Of a stretch of 5,242 nt of DNA, positions 1 through 5,242 are shown one piece after another. The stretch comes from Hyphomicrobiales bacterium (GTDB taxonomy: Bacteria > Pseudomonadota > Alphaproteobacteria > Rhizobiales > Aestuariivirgaceae). The position numbers were made by a program, and so were the translations under genes. The stretch spans positions 1-5,242 of the forward strand of contig JALSNA010000065.1 of the NCBI GenBank assembly GCA_026987255.1. The letters run 5' to 3'. The notes beneath the pieces were generated by a model that was not told where the DNA came from, did no database searches, and saw nothing but the letters and a program-made list of their open reading frames with translations. How positions within the stretch are numbered: the stretch's first letter is position 1; each line of letters opens with the position of its first letter.

Positions 1-483
1 TCAGCGCCAGGGCGCGTCCATGCGGATGTTGGCGGCCAGCTCGCGCTCCCAGCGGTCGCCATTGGCCAGCAGCCTTTGCTTGTCATAGAAGAGCTCCTCG
101 CGGGTCTCCGTGGCATATTCGAAATTCGGCCCCTCGACGATGGCCTCCACCGGGCAGGCCTCCTGGCAGAAGCCGCAGAAGATGCACTTGGTCATGTCGA
201 TGTCGTAGCGGGTGGTGCGGCGCATGCCATTGGTGGGGGCGGCCTCGATGTGGATGGCCTGGGCCGGACAGGTGGCCTCGCACAGCTTGCAGGCGATGCA
301 GCGCTCCTCGCCGCTGGCGTAGCGGCGCAAGGCGTGCTCGCCCCGGAAGCGCGGCGAGACGGGGCCCTTCTCGAAGGGGTAGTTGATGGTCGCCTTGGGG
401 GCGAAGAAGTAGCGCATGGACAGAAAGACGGCCTGCACGAACTCCTTCAGGAACAGCGACTTGATGGCAAATCCCAGCTTCAT
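1..483 (-). CDS. nuoI: NADH-quinone oxidoreductase subunit I (TYKY-type, 2x[4Fe-4S])
   Basis: NuoI carries clusters N6a and N6b, which relay electrons from NuoG to the terminal cluster N2 in NuoB next to the quinone site. The 160-residue product is of full family length. The N-terminal 30 residues ([20 protein letters not shown] and on) form the amphipathic helix that lies along the membrane surface. Two ferredoxin motifs follow: C62, C65, C68, C72 ([12 protein letters not shown]) and C100, C103, C106, C110 ([12 protein letters not shown]). In the usual arrangement the fourth cysteine of each motif ligates the other cluster. The tail [19 protein letters not shown] (117-135) is characteristic of the alphaproteobacterial/mitochondrial type. 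The ATG at 483 has a very strong GGAGG ribosome binding site 8 bases upstream, overlapping the end of the preceding small gene. The TGA stop occupies the first three bases of the window, so the gene is complete; nuoJ would be expected next, outside the window. Confidence 0.98.
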   Translation of the reverse strand: MKLGFAIKSLFLKEFVQAVFLSMRYFFAPKATINYPFEKGPVSPRFRGEHALRRYASGEERCIACKLCEATCPAQAIHIEAAPTNGMRRTTRYDIDMTKCIFCGFCQEACPVEAIVEGPNFEYATETREELFYDKQRLLANGDRWERELAANIRMDAPWR

Positions 484-490
484 GCCGCGT

Positions 491-498
491 CCCTCCCT
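491..498 (-). promoter_or_regulatory. Strong ribosome binding site of nuoI
   Basis: AGGGAGGG on the minus strand, with its GGAGG core at 496-492, lies 8 bases before the nuoI ATG at 483 and overlaps the TAG stop (499-497) of the small membrane-protein gene. It is the best Shine-Dalgarno match in the window, and it ties the end of the small gene to nuoI initiation. Confidence 0.85.
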
Positions 499-748
499 AT
501 TGCCCGAAAAGCGGCGGCAGAACCGCCGCGCCGGCGATGAAGCCCAGGATGGGCAAAGCCAGCAGATTGAACAGCCACAGCAGGCGCATGATCAGGCGCG
601 GCGATGGCGCCTTTGCGCCGTGCGCCAGGGCGCGTCCGTGGCGCTCGCGCAAGGCCGGATAGAGCAGGCGCGAGAGGATGATCATGTCGATCAGGCCCAG
701 GGCCAGCATGATGGCCGCGCCCAGCAGACTGTAGAATATGTGCGGCAT
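497..748 (-). CDS. Small two-helix membrane protein of unknown function within the nuo operon
   Basis: I do not recognise this 83-residue protein. It is predicted to be a membrane hairpin: hydrophobic segments at about residues 4-26 and 53-81 flank a basic loop (27-52) containing several Arg, Lys and His. By the positive-inside rule the loop would be cytoplasmic and both termini periplasmic. Asp21 sits within the first helix. Coding is supported by same-strand position, a fit between nuoH (22 bases away) and nuoI (13 bases away), and G or C in the third position of 72 of 83 codons by my count. The stop codon overlaps the nuoI ribosome binding site. The start chosen is ATG at 748, with GGGA 8 bases upstream. 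An in-frame TGA at 754-752 rules out a longer form from the ATG at 766. Paracoccus and Rhodobacter nuo operons also contain extra small ORFs, but I cannot show homology to them. It could be an accessory or assembly factor of complex I, which is inference from context only. Confidence 0.82.
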   Translation of the reverse strand: MPHIFYSLLGAAIMLALGLIDMIILSRLLYPALRERHGRALAHGAKAPSPRLIMRLLWLFNLLALPILGFIAGAAVLPPLFGQ

Positions 749-756
749 GGGTCATT

Positions 757-761
757 TCCCG
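757..761 (-). promoter_or_regulatory. Weak ribosome binding site of the small membrane-protein gene
   Basis: CGGGA on the minus strand lies 8 bases before the ATG at 748. It is a poorer match than the sites of the neighbouring genes. A better GGAG at 771-768 overlaps the nuoH stop codon but is 19 bases from this ATG, too far for ordinary use. The small gene may therefore depend on ribosomes finishing nuoH. Confidence 0.45.
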
Positions 762-770
762 GACATTCTC

Positions 771-1805
771 CTATGGCGCCAGATTGAAGGCCACGAGCAC
801 CCCGGCCACCGCCACCACATAGAACAGCGAGATGGGCAGGAACACCTTCCAGCCCAGCCGCATGAGCTGGTCATAGCGATAGCGCGGCACGAAGGCCTTC
901 ACCAGAGAAAACATGAAGAACACCGCCAGCATCTTGCCGACGAACCAGATGACGCCGGGTATCCAGTTCAGCGGCGCGATGTCGATGGGTGGCAGCCAGC
1001 CGCCGAGGAAGAGGATGGTGGTCATGGCGCACATCAGGGTGATGGCGACATATTCCCCCAGCATGAAGAGCAGGTAGGGAGTGGAGGAATATTCCACCAT
1101 GTGACCGGCCACCAGCTCGGATTCGGCCTCCACCATGTCGAAGGGCGGGCGGTTGGTCTCCGCAAGGGCGGAGATGAAGAAGATGATGAACATGGGAAAC
1201 AGCGGCAGCCAGTACCAGTCCAGGAAGGAGCCGGGCAGCCCCAGCCAGGTGCCCAGGCCGGTGTTCTGGGCCAGGACGATGCCGCTCAGGTTCAAGGTGC
1301 CGGCCACCAGCAGCACGGTGACGATGACGAAGCCGATGGAAACCTCGTAGGAGACCATCTGGGCCGCCGAGCGCAGGGCGGCCATGAAGGGATACTTGGA
1401 GTTCGACGCCCAGCCGCCCATGATGATGCCGAAGACCTCCAGGGAGGAGAGGGCGAAAATGAAGAGGATGCCGACGTTGATATCGGCCACCGCCCAGCCA
1501 TCGGCCACCGGAATCACCGCCCAGGTGGACAGGGCCAGGATGGTGGTGACCAGCGGAGCGATGATGTAGACGCCCTTGTTGGCGGCGTCGGGGACGACGA
1601 CCTCCTTGAGCACGAACTTCAGAAGGTCGGCGAAGGACTGCAAGAGGCCGAATGGGCCCACGACATTGGGCCCGCGGCGCATCTGCACCGCGCCCCAGAC
1701 CTTGCGGTCGATGTAGATGAGGAAGGCCAGGGCCACCAGCAGGACCACCAGCAGCACGACGCTCTTCAAAGCGATGATCAGCAGATAGATGAAAAGATCC
1801 CACAT
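771..1805 (-). CDS. nuoH: NADH-quinone oxidoreductase subunit H (ND1-type membrane subunit)
   Basis: NuoH (ND1/Nqo8) is the integral membrane subunit that joins the peripheral arm to the membrane arm and forms part of the quinone chamber and the first proton path. The product has 344 residues with about eight hydrophobic segments (roughly 4-32, 75-100, 108-130, 150-172, 198-215, 243-268, 280-303 and 318-342). Family motifs are [20 protein letters not shown] at 32-51, [10 protein letters not shown] at 59-68, and the acidic cytoplasmic loop [18 protein letters not shown] at 215-232, whose Glu/Asp residues are known to matter for quinone reduction coupling. Near the C-terminus [17 protein letters not shown] (308-324) is typical of Alphaproteobacteria. 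The ATG at 1805 is preceded by GGAG inside the last codons of nuoG, 9 bases away, so translation is probably coupled to nuoG. Nothing is truncated. The downstream neighbour is the small membrane gene rather than nuoI directly. Confidence 0.97.
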   Translation of the reverse strand: MWDLFIYLLIIALKSVVLLVVLLVALAFLIYIDRKVWGAVQMRRGPNVVGPFGLLQSFADLLKFVLKEVVVPDAANKGVYIIAPLVTTILALSTWAVIPVADGWAVADINVGILFIFALSSLEVFGIIMGGWASNSKYPFMAALRSAAQMVSYEVSIGFVIVTVLLVAGTLNLSGIVLAQNTGLGTWLGLPGSFLDWYWLPLFPMFIIFFISALAETNRPPFDMVEAESELVAGHMVEYSSTPYLLFMLGEYVAITLMCAMTTILFLGGWLPPIDIAPLNWIPGVIWFVGKMLAVFFMFSLVKAFVPRYRYDQLMRLGWKVFLPISLFYVVAVAGVLVAFNLAP

Positions 1806-1811
1806 GCCGCC

Positions 1812-3908
1812 CTACTCCGCTGCTTGCCGGTTGGTTTGCGCGCGCCTGGCACTGCACTCGTTCATGACCCGCGAAGCGCGCGCGATGGGGTTGGTGAGGA
1901 AGAAATCCACCACCGGCGCGCCGATGACCACCCGTTCGGCCACGTCGCCATCCAGTTTCGCCACCTCCTCAAGCCCGGCGGCATCCGCCCTGGCGATGGC
2001 ATCGAGGCTGGCCAGATGGGGCGCGGCCCCGAACATGCGCGCGCGCAGCTCCCCAATGGTGCCGAAGGGCAAGGAGACGCCAAGGGCGCCGGCCGCATCG
2101 CGCAGGATGGCCCAGTCCTCCCTGGCCGCGCCGGGTGGCAAGGTGGCCTTGCAGCTCATCTGCGGGCGGCCCTCCATGTTCACCCAGGTCATGTCCTTTT
2201 CCGTGTAGGTGGCACCCGGCAGGATGACATCGGCGCGGTGCGCCCCGGCATCGCCATGGGAGCCGGTGTAGACCACGAAGGCCTCGCCCAGGGCGGAGGT
2301 GTCCACCTCGTCGGCGCCGAGCAGCCAGAGGAAGGACAATTCGCCATCGCGCGCGCCGTTGATGATGGCGGCGGTGTCGCGCCCGCCTTTACCGGGCAGG
2401 CAGCCTGCGTCGAGCGCCCCCACCAGTCCGGCGGCGGTGTGGAGGATGGAAAAGCCGTTCCATTTCTCCCCGGCCGCGCCGCAAGCCTGGGCAATTCTGG
2501 CGGCGGCGCCCCACAGGGCCCTGGCGTCGGGGCGCATGAGGGCGCCCATGCCAAGGATGATCAGGGGGCGGGAGGCGGCCTTGAGGGTGTCCAGAAAGGC
2601 CGTCTTGCCTTCCGCCATGGCAAGCAGCACATCGGGCTTTTCGCCCAGATGCTCATAGGAATATGGCAAATCCGCCTTTTCGCCGATCAGGGCGACGGGC
2701 ACGTCGCGCTCGTTCCAGGCGCGGAAGATGCGGGTGTTGAGCACCGCCGCGTCAAAGCGCGGGTTGGTTCCGATGAGCAAGATGGCATCGGCCTCGTCGA
2801 TGCCGGCTATGGTGGCGTTGAACAGGTATCCGGCGCGGCCACCCACCTCGCCCAGCGGCACGTGGGCGGGGCGGCAATCGACATTGGCCACGCCCAGGGC
2901 CTCCATGAGGGCCTTGAAGGCGAAGGCCTCCTCGGCGGCCACCAGATCCCCGGCGATGCCGGCGGCCTTGTCCGGCTCATCTTCGGGGAAGGCATCGGCG
3001 ATCCTTTGCAGCGCCTCGTCCCAGGAGGCGCGGCGCAGCCTGCCATCGTCACGCACCCAGGGGTGATCGAGACGGCGGGCGGCCAGGCCATCGGCGACAT
3101 GGCGGGTCTTGTCGGAAATCCACTCTTCGTTGATGTCCTCGTGCAGGCGCGGCAGGATGCGCATGATGCGGTCGAACCTGGTGTCGATGCGGATGTTGCT
3201 GCCCATGGCGTCCATGACGTCGATGCTGGGAGTCTTGGTGAGCTCCCAGGGACGGGCCCTGAACAGGTAGGGCTTGCTCATGAGCGCGCCGACCGGGCAC
3301 AGATCGACGATGTTGCCCTGCAATTCGGTTTCCAGGGCGGCGTCCAGATAGGTGGTGATCTCGATGTTTTCGCCGCGGCCAATGGCTCCCAGCTCGCCGA
3401 TACCGGCGACATCGGCGATGAAGCGCACGCAGCGGGTGCACTTGATGCAGCGGGCCATGCCGGTCTTGATGAGGTTGCCGATTTCGCGGTTTTCCACCCC
3501 GCGCTTGGGCTCGTGGAAGCGCCCGCGCCCGGCGCCGTAGTATTGGGCCTGGTCCTGCAGGTCGCACTCGCCGCCCTGATCGCACAGGGGGCAGACCAGC
3601 GGATGGTTGATGAGCAGGAACTCCATGGTGCCCTTGCGCGCCTTGCGCACCACATCGGAGTTGGTGAAGACCTGCGGCGGCTCGCCATTGGGGCCGGGGC
3701 GCAGATCGTTGACCGACAAGGCGCAGGAGGTCATGGGCTTGGGCGCGCCCTTGACCTCGACCAGGCACATGCGGCAGTTGCCGGCGATGGAGAGCCGCTC
3801 ATGATAGCAAAAGCGCGGAATCTCCGCCCCCGCCATCTCGCAGGCCTGCAACAGCGTCGTGCCGTCGGCCACCTCGATTTCCCTGCCATCCACAATGAGC
3901 TTGGGCAT
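1812..3908 (-). CDS. nuoG: NADH-quinone oxidoreductase subunit G (75 kDa-type Fe-S subunit)
   Basis: NuoG is the largest peripheral-arm subunit and conducts electrons from NuoF towards NuoI. The 698-residue length suits the alphaproteobacterial/mitochondrial type. The N-terminal ferredoxin-like domain has N1b (2Fe-2S) ligands C34, C45, C48 and C62. The next domain has N5 ligands H102, C106, C109 and C115 (HPLVCPLCDQGGEC). N4 ligands are C154, C157, C160 (CIKCTRC) and C204 (CPVGAL). From about residue 220 on is the molybdopterin-oxidoreductase-like domain, starting with WELTKTPSIDVMDAMGSNIR; in complex I this domain binds no molybdenum cofactor. The cysteines that form cluster N7 in E. coli are absent here. 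The open frame extends upstream to about 4211 inside nuoF, but the ATG at 3908 has a GAGGG ribosome binding site 8 bases away and gives the standard N-terminus MPKLIVDGREIEV. The C-terminus (LTNPIARASRVMNECSA) is family-typical. The TAG stop lies 6 bases before nuoH. Confidence 0.97.
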   Translation of the reverse strand: MPKLIVDGREIEVADGTTLLQACEMAGAEIPRFCYHERLSIAGNCRMCLVEVKGAPKPMTSCALSVNDLRPGPNGEPPQVFTNSDVVRKARKGTMEFLLINHPLVCPLCDQGGECDLQDQAQYYGAGRGRFHEPKRGVENREIGNLIKTGMARCIKCTRCVRFIADVAGIGELGAIGRGENIEITTYLDAALETELQGNIVDLCPVGALMSKPYLFRARPWELTKTPSIDVMDAMGSNIRIDTRFDRIMRILPRLHEDINEEWISDKTRHVADGLAARRLDHPWVRDDGRLRRASWDEALQRIADAFPEDEPDKAAGIAGDLVAAEEAFAFKALMEALGVANVDCRPAHVPLGEVGGRAGYLFNATIAGIDEADAILLIGTNPRFDAAVLNTRIFRAWNERDVPVALIGEKADLPYSYEHLGEKPDVLLAMAEGKTAFLDTLKAASRPLIILGMGALMRPDARALWGAAARIAQACGAAGEKWNGFSILHTAAGLVGALDAGCLPGKGGRDTAAIINGARDGELSFLWLLGADEVDTSALGEAFVVYTGSHGDAGAHRADVILPGATYTEKDMTWVNMEGRPQMSCKATLPPGAAREDWAILRDAAGALGVSLPFGTIGELRARMFGAAPHLASLDAIARADAAGLEEVAKLDGDVAERVVIGAPVVDFFLTNPIARASRVMNECSARRAQTNRQAAE
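1815..1818 (-). promoter_or_regulatory. Ribosome binding site of nuoH
   Basis: GGAG on the minus strand lies within the last codons of nuoG, immediately before its TAG stop and 9 bases from the nuoH ATG at 1805. With only 6 bases between the two genes, coupled translation of nuoG and nuoH is likely. Confidence 0.75.
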
Positions 3909-3916
3909 GTCGTTTT

Positions 3917-3921
3917 CCCTC
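3917..3921 (-). promoter_or_regulatory. Ribosome binding site of nuoG
   Basis: GAGGG on the minus strand lies 8 bases before the nuoG ATG at 3908 and overlaps the nuoF TGA stop (3922-3920). It decides the nuoG start against the longer open frame that runs back into nuoF, and the overlap suggests that nuoF translation feeds nuoG initiation. Confidence 0.8.
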
Positions 3922-5242
3922 AACCTTGCGCCGCGGCGGCTTCCATGGCCGCAACCTGGGAGCCGGACGGATCGGCGCGGGCGGTGAACTCGTCGATGCG
4001 CGCCTCGATTTCGTGGCGGAAATGGGTGATCAGGCCCTGCACCGGCCAGGCGGCGGCATCGCCCAGGGCACAAATGGTGTGGCCCTCTATCTCCTTGGAG
4101 ACCTCGAAGAGCAGGTCGATCTCGCGCTTTTCGGCGCGGCCCTCGGCCATGCGCTCCAGGATGCGCCACATCCAGCCGGTGCCCTCGCGGCATGGGGTGC
4201 ACTGGCCGCATGACTCGTGCTTGTAGAACCGGGCCAGACGGGCGATGGCGCGGATCATGTCGGTGGACTTGTCCATGACGATGATGCCCGCCGTGCCGAG
4301 GCCGGAGCCCAGTTTCATGAGGTCATCGAAGGTCATGGGGCAGTCGATGATCTGCTCTGCGGGCACGCAGCGCACCGAGGAGCCGCCGGGGATGACCGCC
4401 TTGAGATTGTCCCAGCCGCCGCGAATGCCGCCGGCATGGGTCTCGATGAGCTCGCGGAAGGTGATGCCCATTTCCTCCTCCACCACGCAGGGGCGCTCCA
4501 CGTGGCCGGAGATGCAAAAGAGCTTGGTGCCGGTGTTGTTGGGCTTGCCCAGGGCGGAGAACCAGGAGGCGCCGCGGCGCAGGATCTCGCCGGTGGCGGC
4601 GATGGATTCGACATTGTTGACCGTGGTCGGGCAGCCATAGAGACCGGCATTGGCCGGAAAGGGCGGCTTCAGGCGCGGCTGGCCCTTCTTGCCCTCGATG
4701 GATTCGAGCAAGGCGGTCTCCTCGCCGCAGATATAGGCGCCCGCGCCATGGTGGACGATGATGTCGAAATCCCAGCCGAAGATGGTGTCCTTGCCGAGGA
4801 TCTTCGCCTCGTAGGCCTCCGCCACGGCCTCTTCCAGGCGGTGGCGCTCGTGCAGGAACTCGCCGCGCACATAGACATAGCCGGTATGGGCAGCCATGGC
4901 GCGCCCGGCCAGGATCATGCCCTCGATGAGCAGATGCGGATCGTGGCGCAGGATTTCGCGGTCCTTGCAGGTGCCGGGCTCGGATTCATCGGCATTGACC
5001 ACCAGATAATGGGGCCGCTCGCCCACTTCCCTTGGCATGAAGGACCATTTCAGGCCGGTGGGAAAGCCCGCGCCGCCACGGCCGCGCATGCCGGAGGCCT
5101 TGACTTCCTCTATTATCCAGTCGCGGCCCTTCCCGATGAAGCCCTTGACGCCATCATAGGCGCCGCGCCGCAAGGCGCCGGGCAGCCGCCAGTCGTGCAG
5201 GCCATAGAGGTTGGTGAATATGCGGTCCTTGTCAGCAAGCAT
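3920..5242 (-). CDS. nuoF: NADH-quinone oxidoreductase subunit F (NADH/FMN-binding, 51 kDa-type)
   Basis: NuoF is the electron-input subunit of complex I. It oxidises NADH, passes a hydride to FMN and hands electrons to the Fe-S chain from the cytoplasmic tip of the peripheral arm. The 440-residue product is of normal length. A glycine-rich FMN/NADH motif ([13 protein letters not shown]) lies at residues 51-63, [16 protein letters not shown] at 81-96, and the second nucleotide-binding motif [16 protein letters not shown] at 166-181. The N3 4Fe-4S ligands are C345, C348 and C351 ([12 protein letters not shown]) plus C391 ([10 protein letters not shown]). The start is the ATG at the last base of the window; [14 protein letters not shown] matches usual alphaproteobacterial NuoF N-termini, so the gene appears complete, although its ribosome binding site lies outside. 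It ends in TGA, 11 bases before nuoG. Residues 291-301 ([11 protein letters not shown]) carry two cysteines besides the cluster ligands; these are probably lineage variation. The identification is secure. Confidence 0.98.
   Translation of the reverse strand: MLADKDRIFTNLYGLHDWRLPGALRRGAYDGVKGFIGKGRDWIIEEVKASGMRGRGGAGFPTGLKWSFMPREVGERPHYLVVNADESEPGTCKDREILRHDPHLLIEGMILAGRAMAAHTGYVYVRGEFLHERHRLEEAVAEAYEAKILGKDTIFGWDFDIIVHHGAGAYICGEETALLESIEGKKGQPRLKPPFPANAGLYGCPTTVNNVESIAATGEILRRGASWFSALGKPNNTGTKLFCISGHVERPCVVEEEMGITFRELIETHAGGIRGGWDNLKAVIPGGSSVRCVPAEQIIDCPMTFDDLMKLGSGLGTAGIIVMDKSTDMIRAIARLARFYKHESCGQCTPCREGTGWMWRILERMAEGRAEKREIDLLFEVSKEIEGHTICALGDAAAWPVQGLITHFRHEIEARIDEFTARADPSGSQVAAMEAAAAQG

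Noticed and set aside
480..755. A 91-codon minus-strand frame starting at ATG 755, overlapping the small membrane gene
   Set aside because: The translation is a low-complexity mix of His, Pro, Ala and Arg, and it runs through the nuoI ribosome binding site and start. The overlapping frame from 748 has hydrophobic helices and the third-position G/C bias.
1653..1674. Inverted repeat GGGCCCA / TGGGCCC separated by six bases
   Set aside because: It lies inside nuoH and encodes the conserved [11 protein letters not shown] motif; the repeat follows from Gly-Pro codons and has no following T-run to suggest a terminator.
871..1857. A 328-codon minus-strand frame overlapping nuoH in another frame
   Set aside because: The product is Arg/His/Gly-rich and has no family features; it is a shadow of nuoH.
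3909..4211. Upstream extension of the nuoG reading frame into nuoF
   Set aside because: The extension is Arg/Pro/Gly-rich out-of-frame nuoF sequence. The ATG at 3908 has a good ribosome binding site and gives the standard NuoG N-terminus.
738..4226. A 1162-codon open frame on the plus strand across nuoH, nuoG and the end of nuoF
   Set aside because: It is antisense to three unmistakable complex I genes. Its translation is rich in His, Gln, Gly and Asp with no recognisable domain. Long antisense frames are common in high-G+C genes because the codons that would give antisense stops are avoided.

Overview
The window holds a five-gene segment of a respiratory complex I (nuo, NADH:quinone oxidoreductase) operon. 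All genes lie on the minus strand, so transcription runs from position 5242 down to 1 in the order nuoF, nuoG, nuoH, an unnamed small membrane-protein gene, nuoI. The window is cut exactly at the nuoF start codon and the nuoI stop codon. The remaining nuo genes (typically ABCDE upstream and JKLMN downstream) would lie outside and cannot be seen.

The base composition is high G+C (about two thirds by eye) with strong G/C preference at third codon positions. The proteins look alphaproteobacterial: the NuoF N-terminus [14 protein letters not shown], the NuoH C-terminal stretch [15 protein letters not shown], and a NuoG that lacks the extra N7 cluster ligands found in E. coli. I place it in the Alphaproteobacteria, perhaps near Rhodospirillales or Rhizobiales; the order is a guess.

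Layout: nuoF (5242-3920) encodes the NADH/FMN subunit. nuoG (3908-1812) carries three Fe-S clusters in the peripheral arm. nuoH (1805-771) is the membrane subunit at the quinone site. An 83-residue two-helix membrane protein of unknown function follows (748-497). nuoI (483-1) carries the two 4Fe-4S clusters nearest the quinone. Electrons would pass NADH -> FMN (NuoF) -> clusters of NuoF and NuoG -> NuoI -> quinone at the NuoH/B/D interface.

Intergenic gaps are only 6-22 bases, and at three of the four junctions the ribosome binding site overlaps the end of the preceding gene. This indicates one polycistronic message with translational coupling. I see no promoter, terminator, RNA gene, mobile element or CRISPR inside the window. 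The one element that standard nuo annotation does not explain is the small membrane-protein gene between nuoH and nuoI.
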